Of a DNA stretch of 23,546 nt, positions 12,263 to 21,331 are shown one piece after another. The stretch is from a virus. Position 1 is the first letter of the stretch, and each line of letters opens with the position of its first letter. The position numbers and the translations under genes were made by a program. The notes beneath the pieces are model-generated. The model saw only the letters and a program-made list of their open reading frames with translations, ran no database searches and was not told where the DNA came from. Location of the stretch: positions 1 to 23,546 of the IMG/VR virus record IMGVR_UViG_3300035698_009595. One strand, written 5' to 3'.

Positions 12263-14109
12263 CGGTTATTCCCCTGTTTCTTTAGTGCTTCGTACACTGA
12301 TTTACTTCTGTCTTTCATTACTTCTCTTTTTATAGCTGCTCTCACTAGAGGAGTTTTTGTAGCAGTCTTAATACCTGCCTTAATCATCCCCGGAGATAGT
12401 AGAAGTGCAGGCACAGCCCCACCAACTCCAGCACCTAAGAACCCACTGGCTCCTTGTGACCTAGCAATCTCTGCTCCAGCAGCTCCACCTAGCATAGCTC
12501 CTACACCGCCTACTTTAGAGTAGTGTTGGACAGATCCGTATAAACCATCAGGTTTTCCGAAGGTGGAGTATGCGCTTAGAAGTCTTGCTTCGTCTGTTAG
12601 GTTTGTACCCAGCGCTTTGTCAGCTCTTTTAACGGTGCTCATAAGCACACGTTTATTTTTCTTGTTCATGTTACTTAGGATATTGAAAGCAGTTTCGGGG
12701 TTACTAAATTTGTTACCTAGTTGTCCCTGTAAAAGCTTAAGCTCTTTGTACTTTGACTTAAGACCTTTTATATCTATGCTACTTCCACCGTTGTCGGCTA
12801 GTGCTTCTACAGCATTGTCTAATTTAGTACTCAAGTCAGTCCAAGCTGCACCCGCAGCTCCTGCTAATCTTTTCTGAAATACTGGCTTACTTTTTCCGAA
12901 CCTGTCAGCAAGACCCATCTTGGTGTTACCGAGTTGGGCTAGGTCACTAAGTGATTCTTTTAGCGCCAATGCTTTCTCTGGAGTAACGATTGTCTCAGGC
13001 TCGATAGTTCTTATAATGTTTTTACCACTCTCGTCTACGATACCTGTGTCTACTTTTTTTGTGGCCCCGAATATATTTTCTAACTCACTTCTAACAGTGG
13101 CTATTTTCTCAGTCATATCAGCAGTTCTTGAGTCTACAGGAATCTGCTCATACTCTTTTAGTATCCCATCGAAGTTCTCTCGTAGATCTCCTATATCAAT
13201 TTTCTGATCAAGCTCGTCAAAAGCGGCTCCCATCTCTTTACCGATTTTGGTTCTAGCCTCATTGTATTTAGTACCCATCTTACCGAGCTTCCCTTCCATG
13301 AAGGTTCCAAGATCTACCTTGTCTAAATTTTCAATGGCTTCCATATTTCTTGTGGCGTACTCAATTACATCTTGGTCTACGCCAGATAAAACTGATGTTC
13401 CTTTGGTCATTACTTTGCTTGTAGCGTTTCCGATAAGTCCTGCATTATGCTTAGAAGATTTTATCAAAGCAGCGGCAAGTTCTTTACTCCCCGGAGCATA
13501 CCCCTTTTTTAAAAGAGATTTTCCCATTTGTTTTAACGTAGCCCCGGACCCCGCTATAGGAGCGGCGATACCACCAGTTAAACCAGCAATGGCTACGCTT
13601 CCTGCATCAAAGTCTTGATCCATTCCACCTAGTTGTCCTATCGTTTGTCTAATTCCTTCCATACCAGCGCCAGCGGCAGAACCCGCTGCTATAGCTCCGG
13701 GTACACTTCCTGCTAAAAATCCTGCAGTAGTAGCAGCGCCTTCTACAGCCATGGAGGTTAAATCCCAGGCTAGGTCTGCAACATCTCTTCCCGCTTCAGC
13801 TATGGAAAAAGCTCCGGGGTCTAATTTTCTGTACTCAGTTTCCCCTGCATCCCTAAGTACAATGTCTCCTTTTTTAATCTGGACATCCATATCTGGGAAT
13901 TGGCTCTTTATATAATTGGCTTGCTTCTCTTGGTCGTTACCAAAACCTTTTGCGAATACTCTTGAGCCAAGATTATCTTTTATAGCAGGATGGATCTCGT
14001 CTTTTATTTCTAGCTTGTCACTATTCTGAGCAAGGTACTCATTATATTGTTGATCTTGTTGTTGTTTTACAAATTGTACATACTCTTCGTATTCAGCGTC
14101 GTCGCTCAT
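12259..14109 (-). CDS. large internal virion / DNA ejection protein with hydrophobic Gly-Ala segments
   Basis: 616 aa. The N-terminus is Gln-rich (QQQDQQYNEYL). A compact region (about 45-100) runs through KGFGNDQEKQANYIKS and ends with DPGAFSIAEAGRD. Two or three Gly/Ala-rich hydrophobic stretches follow (about 119-150, 170-188 and 535-575), able to insert into membranes as glycine-zipper helices. The centre (about 260-500) is long helical and charged. This composition is typical of podovirus internal proteins that leave the head before the genome and build a trans-envelope channel, the role inferred here. It is last of five ejection-type genes and starts by TAATG coupling. Confidence 0.82.
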   Translation of the reverse strand: MSDDAEYEEYVQFVKQQQDQQYNEYLAQNSDKLEIKDEIHPAIKDNLGSRVFAKGFGNDQEKQANYIKSQFPDMDVQIKKGDIVLRDAGETEYRKLDPGAFSIAEAGRDVADLAWDLTSMAVEGAATTAGFLAGSVPGAIAAGSAAGAGMEGIRQTIGQLGGMDQDFDAGSVAIAGLTGGIAAPIAGSGATLKQMGKSLLKKGYAPGSKELAAALIKSSKHNAGLIGNATSKVMTKGTSVLSGVDQDVIEYATRNMEAIENLDKVDLGTFMEGKLGKMGTKYNEARTKIGKEMGAAFDELDQKIDIGDLRENFDGILKEYEQIPVDSRTADMTEKIATVRSELENIFGATKKVDTGIVDESGKNIIRTIEPETIVTPEKALALKESLSDLAQLGNTKMGLADRFGKSKPVFQKRLAGAAGAAWTDLSTKLDNAVEALADNGGSSIDIKGLKSKYKELKLLQGQLGNKFSNPETAFNILSNMNKKNKRVLMSTVKRADKALGTNLTDEARLLSAYSTFGKPDGLYGSVQHYSKVGGVGAMLGGAAGAEIARSQGASGFLGAGVGGAVPALLLSPGMIKAGIKTATKTPLVRAAIKREVMKDRSKSVYEALKKQGNNR

Positions 14110-15440
14110 TAAGCGCCTCCTTGACTTGCTTTCTGCTTATCAAATTCTTCTCTACTTGGGATTGAGTACGTAAAGTCCGCTCTAGATTTTAACCCATTCT
14201 TATTAGCTACTTTCTGCTCTACAAGGATTTGGTCCGCACTCTTGTCAGGACTTCTCTCAGATTCGTAGATGGCTTTTGCTTGGTCGTAAGCTCCACCTGA
14301 TTCTGCTTTTAGTCCCGCAATTCTCTTCTCTCTTCTTCTACGTTTTGCTTCAAGAATTTGAGGTGTATCAGTAGGCTGTGCAATATAGTCAAAGTCGGAT
14401 GCTTTTAATTCAAACTCGGCAATCGCTGCACCTGTATCAGGTCTTAGTACATTCATAACAAAAGATTTTGCTGCGTTTTCATATGCCTTAATCTGCGGAT
14501 CTTTTTCTCGCATAGAGAATAAGTCTAACATGTTAGACACACCAAATTGTTCCATCTTAGCGTCTAGTCCTAACATAACTTCGTCGCCTACTTTAGTCAT
14601 ATCTCGGTGAGCATCTTCAGCTCCCATAGTAAAACGAGCTGCTTTGTATTGGTTAGCTTTAAAAGTGGTTGGCGCTAATTGTTTTAACTTCGCCAGCTTC
14701 ATAGCATTACCTTGTGCCTGGTTAGCTGCAAGTGACTTCACAAGACTTGCCTGTGAATTAGCCATATTTAATTTTTGATTATTTATTGAGCTTCTAAGTT
14801 TTAACACTAATTGTGCTTTCTCTTCAGGAGTCTGTGGTGCTTTATATAGTTTAGCAAAGTTACTCCCGGTCCACTGGTCAGTAAGTGCCATTAACGCTGA
14901 GTAATTAACAGGCGTATCTGCACTTTGTATTTCATTAAGTTCGTCCTCTAGTCCTGAGATACCTTTTCCGTACTCATTGATTGAACGCATTTGTCTTCCG
15001 ATCATGTACCCAAATTTTTCATCCTTAGCCATACCATCAAAATCTTCCAGCTCGTCGTCATTTAACGTGAGTGAATCTTTCTGAATCTTCTCGTACACAG
15101 AGCTGGTTTTTTCTCCTATGTATTCTGGGGCTGAAGCTGCATAACTTACTTGGTCTACGTTTACTGCGTTGTCATACTCACTAGGTTTTGGTGGTTTTTC
15201 TTTTTTACCATTGGGACTTCTTCCCGCAGATTGCTCCGGGGATGCTTCGTTATTAGCTGCCTGGCTCATATTTTGTTGTGCTGATACTTGCGCCCAAGGA
15301 CTGTGATTAAATCCTTCGACAGGCTGAATATTATCTGCTCTTTCTTGTCTTACTTGGTCCATTCCGGCTAACCTATCATAGATAGCAGAAGGGTCTATAC
15401 CTTGCCCTCTGTTTAACCCTGGATTATATACACCTGCCAT
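14109..15440 (-). CDS. internal virion / DNA transfer protein with TGAAI motif
   Basis: 443 aa with a disordered Pro/Gln/Asn-rich N-terminus (about 1-110) and a helical remainder. The segment LRPDTGAAI (residues 332-340) followed by the acidic/aromatic FELKASDFDYIAQPTD and a Lys/Arg-rich helix is a motif I associate with phage DNA transfer/ejection proteins. It was probably carried in the head and ejected with the DNA; that follows from family resemblance and gene order. It has an AGGAG site before the ATG at 15440 and couples to the 616-aa protein by TAATG. Confidence 0.84.
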   Translation of the reverse strand: MAGVYNPGLNRGQGIDPSAIYDRLAGMDQVRQERADNIQPVEGFNHSPWAQVSAQQNMSQAANNEASPEQSAGRSPNGKKEKPPKPSEYDNAVNVDQVSYAASAPEYIGEKTSSVYEKIQKDSLTLNDDELEDFDGMAKDEKFGYMIGRQMRSINEYGKGISGLEDELNEIQSADTPVNYSALMALTDQWTGSNFAKLYKAPQTPEEKAQLVLKLRSSINNQKLNMANSQASLVKSLAANQAQGNAMKLAKLKQLAPTTFKANQYKAARFTMGAEDAHRDMTKVGDEVMLGLDAKMEQFGVSNMLDLFSMREKDPQIKAYENAAKSFVMNVLRPDTGAAIAEFELKASDFDYIAQPTDTPQILEAKRRRREKRIAGLKAESGGAYDQAKAIYESERSPDKSADQILVEQKVANKNGLKSRADFTYSIPSREEFDKQKASQGGA

Positions 15441-15450
15441 AATATTCTCC

Positions 15451-15768
15451 TTAAGGTAATTGCTCTTGGGTCATGAGTCTGTTAGTAGCTTCTCCACCAG
15501 ATGCTCCACCCATGTCTCCATAGACACCTCTATCTTTTCCGGGCTTTTTACCTGGATTCTGGGCGTCAAATTGAAGACCCATCATAGCCCCTTGCATCAT
15601 GCTGCCCATAGGATCGGCTTCTTTTATAGCCCCCATATTTGGTGCTATGCCTGTGTAAGGACTTACTCTTGCGAGTTCCGATTGCAATTTTCTTTGTGCA
15701 TCCGCTTCTCGTTCTTGTTTCTTAGCTTGGATTGCTCCCATTGCTAAACCTGCTACTGCTGACCACAT
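15451..15768 (-). CDS. small virion-associated (ejection-type) protein, 105 aa
   Basis: 105 aa. The N-terminus is a short hydrophobic Gly/Ala helix (SAVAGLAMGAIQ) followed by a charged helix (AKKQEREADAQRKLQSEL) and an SPYTGI element (about 36-41). The rest is Met/Gly-rich and disordered. This pattern is common in small podovirus proteins encoded with the internal virion set. Its excellent AAGGAGG site suggests high synthesis. It lies between two larger ejection-type proteins. A role in the ejectosome is inferred from composition and context only. Confidence 0.75.
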   Translation of the reverse strand: MWSAVAGLAMGAIQAKKQEREADAQRKLQSELARVSPYTGIAPNMGAIKEADPMGSMMQGAMMGLQFDAQNPGKKPGKDRGVYGDMGGASGGEATNRLMTQEQLP

Positions 15769-15778
15769 ATAATCCTCC

Positions 15779-16879
15779 TTAAAAGCCGAAGCCCCCTAAT
15801 ACTTTTGATACTACTTTACCTACTCCACCTTGTTTCGGGGCGCTATTAGCTATGCCTTTTCCCGCTTTCTCTGCAGAGTACGCTCTCTTCTGCCCGCTCC
15901 ATCTGTCAAAAATGGCTTGGTCTTCTAAGCCTCTTTCTTGTAGTGATTGCTGAATATTAAACTGCTTAGGCATAGTCTCTGCCTTATCTAATCCTACTTG
16001 TTTGTTTAGTTGGCTCATTCTATCTTGCGCTTGTCCCGCTTGTAACTCTCTTTGTTTATTTCTAAGCTGATCTCTTGGGGCGCTACGAGCAGCTAATCCT
16101 GCGCCGCTTCCTCTAATAGCTCCTAGCTCTCCAGACCCACTACCGCCTGCAAACTTCTGTCTAATCTGAGAAAAGTTTTGGGCTGATTGTCTTGCTTGTC
16201 CGTCCTGCGCTAAGTTTGCCGCAGTACCTAATCGCTGTGATTGGATCTGCCCAGATGCGTCCAGTTTATCCATGCCTTGCATAGATCTATCTCTAAGAAG
16301 TCCTACTCCTTTTTCAAGGTTACTTCCGTCAAGCTGCCAATCTTTCTTAAGCATCCCGCCTTCGCCAGTTATCTTGTTATATCCTTTCCATTCTGGTTGA
16401 CCGTCGCCAAAGCTCCCGCCTTTTAAAAATCTATCGGCGACCCCTTCAGGAGATTCTATCTCCGCTCTTTCAGCGTCTAGTAAAGCTTGGTCTGCTTCCC
16501 AGTTACCCGCTTCTTCAGCGCCAAAAGTTCTTCTAAACTCATTACTATTGCTATCTCGTTGGTCCCATATTTCTTGTCGGTGAGCTTGCTCCCTACCCCT
16601 TGCTTCGTCGGCTCGTTTTTGCTTTTCCTCTGGAGACTCATTTTTTCTTGTAACTTGGTCAGCGTAAAACTTTTCTCTATCTTTTGAGTACTGCCCGTAG
16701 TTACCACCTGCTCCGAACTCCTTGTACAGATCTCGTTTACCGAAAGCTTGCTGATCTCTATCAAAGTTCTTTTTCCGTCCCTGATAAAGCCCCCACGCTT
16801 CCCCAGAATCTTGCCTACGAAATTGCCTGTAGCCTCTCTTTGGTCCTTCCTCTGGTATGTTTTGATTGTCATTAGCCAA
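15779..16879 (-). CDS. internal virion-type protein, paralogue of the upstream 242-aa protein
   Basis: 366 aa beginning at a TTG (16879) that overlaps the end of the preceding gene by 8 bases and has a G-rich site (AGGGGG) about six bases upstream; no in-frame ATG exists nearby. The N-terminal half is Arg/Lys/Glu/Gln-rich and charged. The C-terminal 150 residues are Gln/Ala/Arg-rich helix ending in GIANSAPKQGGVGKVVSKVL. That ending matches the C-terminus of the 242-aa protein upstream (AYANSAPEQSIFGKLTGGLL), and the Gln-rich helices before it also align, so the two are tandem paralogues. It is a likely virion interior protein. An ORF of 131 codons in another frame also starts here but is probably a shadow. 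Confidence 0.8.
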   Translation of the reverse strand: MANDNQNIPEEGPKRGYRQFRRQDSGEAWGLYQGRKKNFDRDQQAFGKRDLYKEFGAGGNYGQYSKDREKFYADQVTRKNESPEEKQKRADEARGREQAHRQEIWDQRDSNSNEFRRTFGAEEAGNWEADQALLDAERAEIESPEGVADRFLKGGSFGDGQPEWKGYNKITGEGGMLKKDWQLDGSNLEKGVGLLRDRSMQGMDKLDASGQIQSQRLGTAANLAQDGQARQSAQNFSQIRQKFAGGSGSGELGAIRGSGAGLAARSAPRDQLRNKQRELQAGQAQDRMSQLNKQVGLDKAETMPKQFNIQQSLQERGLEDQAIFDRWSGQKRAYSAEKAGKGIANSAPKQGGVGKVVSKVLGGFGF

Positions 16880-17600
16880 GAAGACCCCCTGTTAGTTTCC
16901 CAAAAATACTTTGTTCGGGAGCGCTGTTTGCATAAGCGTTACCTGCTACGTCAGCCCCGTATGATTTCATTTGTTCTCCAAAAATTCTATTCTGTAACCC
17001 ATCTTGTCTTCTCTTCTCGCCCAATCTGTTCTTAAGATTAAACTCGTCAACCGATAGCTTACCTAGTTCTGCCTGAGGTAGCATCTCTTGTGCATTTCTT
17101 TGTACGTCTGCTTTTTGCTGTAAAATACCCATGCCCCTGTCAGCCGAACCTGCTCTTTGTCTTTGCTGACTCATCATAAGATTTCTTTTCCCAGCTCTAG
17201 CAATTCTATCAGAAGCGGCACTTGATACTCCGCCTGTCTGAGCTAAATTTGATTGCGCTTCGTCAGCACCCGTAGCCGCTAATTTAGAAGAGTGTCCTAA
17301 GTCTGCGGTGAGGTTACTGGAGTTCTGCTCCATCATACGGTTAAAAGGATCGTTAAGAGCTGCACCGCCGCCAGCTATACTTCTCATTCTGCCCAGTGCT
17401 TGCTCGTTCATTCCAGCGGTCATATCGCCTGATAGTTTACCGTCTTTATTTAGAAGATTTCTAAAATCAATCTTCCCTGGGTCTGATACTGATCCTACTT
17501 TGTTCCCCTGTAATAGTTCCCTATTCTTTTCCATGTTCATACGTGGCTTAGAATAGTAGTTGGCTCCGTTAGGATCTTCGGGGTTGTTGGCGTAACTCAT
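16872..17600 (-). CDS. internal virion-type protein, 242 aa (first of a paralogous pair)
   Basis: 242 aa starting at TAATG coupled to the adaptor gene. Gly, Ala, Gln, Asn and Arg dominate. A Gly/Ala region (about 75-82) precedes a long Gln/Arg/Lys helix (about 130-215) and the C-terminal AYANSAPEQSIFGKLTGGLL. The last part resembles the neighbouring 366-aa protein. No enzyme motif is visible. Position directly after the connector adaptor and before the other ejection-type genes suggests a structural protein in the tail channel or head interior. Confidence 0.82.
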   Translation of the reverse strand: MSYANNPEDPNGANYYSKPRMNMEKNRELLQGNKVGSVSDPGKIDFRNLLNKDGKLSGDMTAGMNEQALGRMRSIAGGGAALNDPFNRMMEQNSSNLTADLGHSSKLAATGADEAQSNLAQTGGVSSAASDRIARAGKRNLMMSQQRQRAGSADRGMGILQQKADVQRNAQEMLPQAELGKLSVDEFNLKNRLGEKRRQDGLQNRIFGEQMKSYGADVAGNAYANSAPEQSIFGKLTGGLLG

Positions 17601-18292
17601 TAGGTAGACTCCGAGTACATTGTTAAGTCTAGCTCTAACTCTGTTTCGCCGTCAGCAGCCATTCTTGAAAGTGTATCTTGCATAAGTTTTCGTTGGTTCT
17701 CCACAGCACTTGCTGCAAGAGGTAAGTTTGGATGACCCTCTTTTTCGTAGCACTTCATTTTCATGAAGTTATATATAAACATAGAAAATTCTGGAATGTC
17801 ACATACAGAAGTATCCGACTCCATCTTGTTTGCGTTACGTATAAAGTAAACTCTAAAGCCACTGGCTAGAGTTTCATTAGGCGTTGGCGTTACATTTATT
17901 TGTGGTGCTGCCTGAGCTGCATTGTTTAAGACAAAATATCTATACCAATCAGTCGTAGGGTATTGATCCTGGACTTCAAGTAATTCAAACATGTCCCTTG
18001 GCTTAAGTTTTTTGACTGTATATATAGTTGAGCCGTTACGGTAGATAATACTTCTAATCTTATTAGCGTATATAGTAGCAGGTAAATCGTATGAGTCAGT
18101 GCCACTAACCAAACTAATGGCTTCAGTAGCAAGAAAGTAATCTTCATACAACGTATGAATTTCCGCTTCACATTCATCTATAGCCTCGTTGTGATAATCT
18201 AATAACTCAGTTGGAGTGATGAAGATTTCATCTTCCAAGTCCAAAGCTCTTTGTACTTTTAGCTTCAGCTCTAAATGAGTAAAATATTCCAT
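17600..18292 (-). CDS. head-tail adaptor (connector) protein
   Basis: 230 aa. The architecture resembles podovirus adaptor proteins that bind below the portal (T7 gp11/P22 gp4-like function). There is an N-terminal helix hairpin (about 5-55, with LLDYHNEAIDECEAEIHTLY), then VSGTDSYDLPATIYANKIRS (62-81), then beta strands. A final helical segment (about 165-215) ends with an acidic tail. The Y-DLP step after a charged helix pair is the clearest family feature. It has a GTAGGAG site before the ATG at 18292. It probably docks the tail nozzle encoded two genes earlier. The specific function is assigned by similarity of layout and gene order. Confidence 0.82.
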   Translation of the reverse strand: MEYFTHLELKLKVQRALDLEDEIFITPTELLDYHNEAIDECEAEIHTLYEDYFLATEAISLVSGTDSYDLPATIYANKIRSIIYRNGSTIYTVKKLKPRDMFELLEVQDQYPTTDWYRYFVLNNAAQAAPQINVTPTPNETLASGFRVYFIRNANKMESDTSVCDIPEFSMFIYNFMKMKCYEKEGHPNLPLAASAVENQRKLMQDTLSRMAADGETELELDLTMYSEST

Positions 18293-18300
18293 CTTTACTC

Positions 18301-18672
18301 CTACGGGGCAGTTTCTATTCTGACCACGTATGTTGGGGTGATTTCATCTACACAATGAATATATACCCAGTTTGTTTTTGCACCGTTATAAGTTCCGCTG
18401 GTGATTGTCCCAAGTGGGATCGTCAGCGCAAAGCTACCTGTACACTCCAGAACTACTGTCTTGTTAAGCTTTGGATTTCTAAGTGTTATCTGGGTTGCTT
18501 CAGTTAGTAGTTTATGTCTTATATAGCTGTTTGCAAAGTCCAGAACCGTATCCGCTAGGAACTTTCTACCCTCTACAATGTCCCTATTGGCGTATTCTTC
18601 CAGCCTTCTAAGGCTTTCCCTAGCGTAGGTGTCTTGTACTTCGTTAAGTAGTAGGGTGATGTTCTTAGGCAT
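18301..18672 (-). CDS. hypothetical virion protein, 123 aa
   Basis: Unrecognised with certainty. The N-terminal half is a long amphipathic helix region (LLLNEVQDTYARESLRRLEE, then a second helix to about residue 60). The C-terminal half is beta-rich (VVLECTGSFALTIPLGTITS, then YVVRIETAP). A helix-plus-beta protein between the nozzle and adaptor genes is likely a small tail-tube or collar component or a fibre anchor. Its ATG at 18672 overlaps the nozzle gene stop as TAATG. Its TAG stop lies just before the adaptor's ribosome binding site. Confidence 0.78.
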   Translation of the reverse strand: MPKNITLLLNEVQDTYARESLRRLEEYANRDIVEGRKFLADTVLDFANSYIRHKLLTEATQITLRNPKLNKTVVLECTGSFALTIPLGTITSGTYNGAKTNWVYIHCVDEITPTYVVRIETAP

Positions 18673-20930
18673 TACTCACCCTCTCCTGACCTGAAAGGCT
18701 TCTGAGTCTTTCCTAGCCCCGCAACGTGCAGCGTATAACCAACCAAATTAAGAATCTGATTTTTCGGCTTCCCTTTAAGTTTCCACCCTGCACCAGTTGT
18801 ATTAGCTATGGCACTCTGCGTATCCTGGAAAGTTGCTACTGTGGCACTATCCCTGGAAGTTACTAGGTGATCCGTAGCGTAAGCGTTGGAGCTAAAAGAG
18901 AGGTAGTAATCTATAAGGTCATTTCGCCAGGAAAAAGCGGTGTCGTCAAGAGTGGCAGTATCTGCCCCCGCATCGAGGTTCGCTGTAGTGTTGTCATCAC
19001 TATCTGTGATAACAACATAGGCGTTTGTAAATTGGACCTGTTTATATGTGCAGCGTAAATTCTTAGCCGGGAAGCGTCTTTGCTCCTCGATGATCCCTGT
19101 GAAGTTCCATATAAGACCTTCATCTCCCCAAGACACATCTGGGTCTCCCCATAAAAATGAGCTTGTGTTAACGATAGGCTTGAGAGCCTGGGTAACAACC
19201 CGGTCATCATTAATACTATTTATTTGCATCGCTAGTGAAGTTTCACTGGCAGCAATAACCCCGATCCTTGGTATAAACTTTCTCATAAAAACTGAGCCAA
19301 AAGAAAAGGCGCAGCTTACATAGTTATATATAATCGCTTCGGTTTCCCATAGGTTAGCATCAATACCTGTAGTTACTTTTGGATCGGTAAGTGTAGCCGC
19401 TGCGTGCTGAAAAATATATCCGTCTGAGTTTCCTCGTATAAGTTTTCCCTGGTAGTACTCTAATGCACTTGGAGAAAACGAACCATTGCCGTTATCACTC
19501 CAAGTGGTAAAGCAAGAATCAGGACGTACTCCAAAGCTAAGTTCCAACGAATATATTCTGTCGTTATCGTCCGAGCTTGCGTCTTGCTTGCACGCCCAGA
19601 GCACTCTTGAGTTCTCTTTGTCGTAGGTTCCATATACATCACTTCCTGTGTTTGCCGCCATGATTAGATATCGCTCATCAAATTCACGGGAAATCTTTTC
19701 CACTGTGAAACCGTTAGTAACGTAGAAGCCATCTGCACCGGCAAAAAATACCCCTTCCCTAGTAGAAACTATGGAGTCGTTGGATATACAACCAGTAGTT
19801 GACGATATTTTTTGGACCTGGGCAAAGCCCGATCCATCTGATTCAAAACGTCCATCTATTCTATAGAGGGAGTTTTTACAGAAGATAATAGGAATATATT
19901 CATGTGACCCCATACCCGTAATGTCATCATCTACTTCGACAAAAAACGCTTCAGGACAAGAATCAGGATCGTTAGGAACAGATAGCCGTATTCTATTGGG
20001 TACTTCATCAGCTCCCGATTTAAGGAATCCATAGTAACCTACGTTGTTTACAACGTGGAGAAATTTACAAAGCGGTGGAGCATCCCTGTCTACGGACCCA
20101 TCAGTAATGTAAAGAGTAGCGTTAGTAAGGATAGTAGCATCAGACGAAGTATCGTTGTACGTAGTGGTCCCATTTGTAACTTCCCCGACGTAATAAAAAA
20201 CATCGCCGTTACTTTGCGTTCTATATACTTTTACTTTTATACTTCCTGTATCTCTGTTTCCTGTGGCGCCGTTAGCGAGTACAGGGATAGAAGTTATGTT
20301 AATTGTATTTGTTTGGGCAGGACCTACGTTTAGTTCTGAGTCTGTTACTACAGAACCAAAGTCCTCAAAGGTTACATCACCTATTTGATAGGTGTAAAAG
20401 TAAGCAAAGGCGTATATATAATTACTCCCTGTACCGCCACTTGAAGCGATAGCTGGAGTTGACGCCAATGCAGGTAAGCCCATGTCTCTGATCTGTAAAA
20501 CATCTGAGTTATCTTTGTACGCTTTCATTGGAAGCATGAACTCATTGTTTGTAATATATAGATGCCCGTTCCACTGTGAAGTGGAAAACTTAGCCGCTGC
20601 AGAGGCGGTAGAAAAAGCATCATTACTATCTACTGGACCGACCAATGATGCCATTGTGCCCGCTAGTAGGTAGCGAAAATTTACTCTGTCAAAAAAGAAA
20701 ATGTCACTATCATTATCGAAGTTTACAATCTTATTTATACGCTGCTCGGAATCAGGACCAAGTTGATTAGCCATGTCCCATATGAGGGAGCCGGGTCTTG
20801 AGTATAGTTTATTATTAAAAGTTACGACGAAGTTATCAGCCTCTTTATAGCGATTAATAGGACCATCAAGATAGTTATCTGTAATTCCGCCGCTAAAATC
20901 TGAAACCTCGAATGGTTGAGTTTGGAGCAT
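18672..20930 (-). CDS. tail nozzle / DNA stabilisation protein (T7 gp12 or P22 gp10-like)
   Basis: 752 aa, almost all beta structure. The N-terminal signature SDFSGGITDNY, then KEADNFVVTFNNKLYSRPGS (29-48), is typical of phage tail tubular protein B/gp10-like proteins, which fold as a beta-propeller. They form the nozzle that holds in the packaged DNA. The mid part has repeated FxxGxDGFYV and GKLIRGNSDGYIF blades (about 395 and 497). The C-terminal 130 residues include an Asp/Thr-rich region. It is the largest structural protein here, next to a small tail protein and the adaptor-side genes. No TM segment or enzymatic motif is visible. Confidence 0.86.
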   Translation of the reverse strand: MLQTQPFEVSDFSGGITDNYLDGPINRYKEADNFVVTFNNKLYSRPGSLIWDMANQLGPDSEQRINKIVNFDNDSDIFFFDRVNFRYLLAGTMASLVGPVDSNDAFSTASAAAKFSTSQWNGHLYITNNEFMLPMKAYKDNSDVLQIRDMGLPALASTPAIASSGGTGSNYIYAFAYFYTYQIGDVTFEDFGSVVTDSELNVGPAQTNTINITSIPVLANGATGNRDTGSIKVKVYRTQSNGDVFYYVGEVTNGTTTYNDTSSDATILTNATLYITDGSVDRDAPPLCKFLHVVNNVGYYGFLKSGADEVPNRIRLSVPNDPDSCPEAFFVEVDDDITGMGSHEYIPIIFCKNSLYRIDGRFESDGSGFAQVQKISSTTGCISNDSIVSTREGVFFAGADGFYVTNGFTVEKISREFDERYLIMAANTGSDVYGTYDKENSRVLWACKQDASSDDNDRIYSLELSFGVRPDSCFTTWSDNGNGSFSPSALEYYQGKLIRGNSDGYIFQHAAATLTDPKVTTGIDANLWETEAIIYNYVSCAFSFGSVFMRKFIPRIGVIAASETSLAMQINSINDDRVVTQALKPIVNTSSFLWGDPDVSWGDEGLIWNFTGIIEEQRRFPAKNLRCTYKQVQFTNAYVVITDSDDNTTANLDAGADTATLDDTAFSWRNDLIDYYLSFSSNAYATDHLVTSRDSATVATFQDTQSAIANTTGAGWKLKGKPKNQILNLVGYTLHVAGLGKTQKPFRSGEGE

Positions 20931-20934
20931 AGTA

Positions 20935-21330
20935 TTACCTATAGATTATTTTGACGTCTACACTAGAGTCATTAATAAATACGTCGAAAGTTGTTGCGGT
21001 TAGTCGCTCGTATCTAAGGCAGACAAAGCAACCATCGTCAGTGCCACTAGCAATTTTGAATAGAATAATATGATTATCAATTTCTGAAATCCCGGTGGGC
21101 ACAGTGATAGTATCTTTATATAATCCATTAGATTCCACATTCCAATCTCCACTTGATATAGTAGCGGTTCTTGCGGTAATCGCTTCTGGGTTTAAACTAG
21201 GAGAATTTGTACCTTCATGATTGTGGGCATCATCTTTGATAATGTTCGCCTCTAACGCTGGGAAAAACACAGTTCCCTTATCACCTGTAGCAGGTAGCTG
21301 ACTACCGTATGTTAGTGTTGTAATTGCCAT
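20935..21330 (-). CDS. small tail / fibre-like protein with DAHNHEG motif
   Basis: 131 aa, beta-rich. The segment KDDAHNHEGTNSPSL (about 32-46) is a D-H-H-G-S motif often seen at the base of phage tail fibre and receptor-binding proteins. A compact C-terminal domain with several aromatic strands follows. It directly precedes the nozzle gene in the transcript, so it may be a tail-tip or fibre-attachment component. Assignment rests on the motif and location; no catalytic residues are seen. Confidence 0.75.
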   Translation of the reverse strand: MAITTLTYGSQLPATGDKGTVFFPALEANIIKDDAHNHEGTNSPSLNPEAITARTATISSGDWNVESNGLYKDTITVPTGISEIDNHIILFKIASGTDDGCFVCLRYERLTATTFDVFINDSSVDVKIIYR

Positions 21331-21331
21331 C

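Noticed and set aside
12563-13618. Plus-strand ORFs of 95-123 codons opposite the large ejection protein
   Set aside because: Antisense shadows of a Gly/Ala/Leu-rich gene; hydrophobic low-complexity translations without ribosome sites.
16477-16872. 131-codon minus-strand ORF overlapping the 366-aa virion gene
   Set aside because: Lys/Thr/Ser-biased composition of an out-of-frame shadow and no family resemblance; the overlapping frame is supported by paralogy with its neighbour. Start ambiguity kept as a finding.
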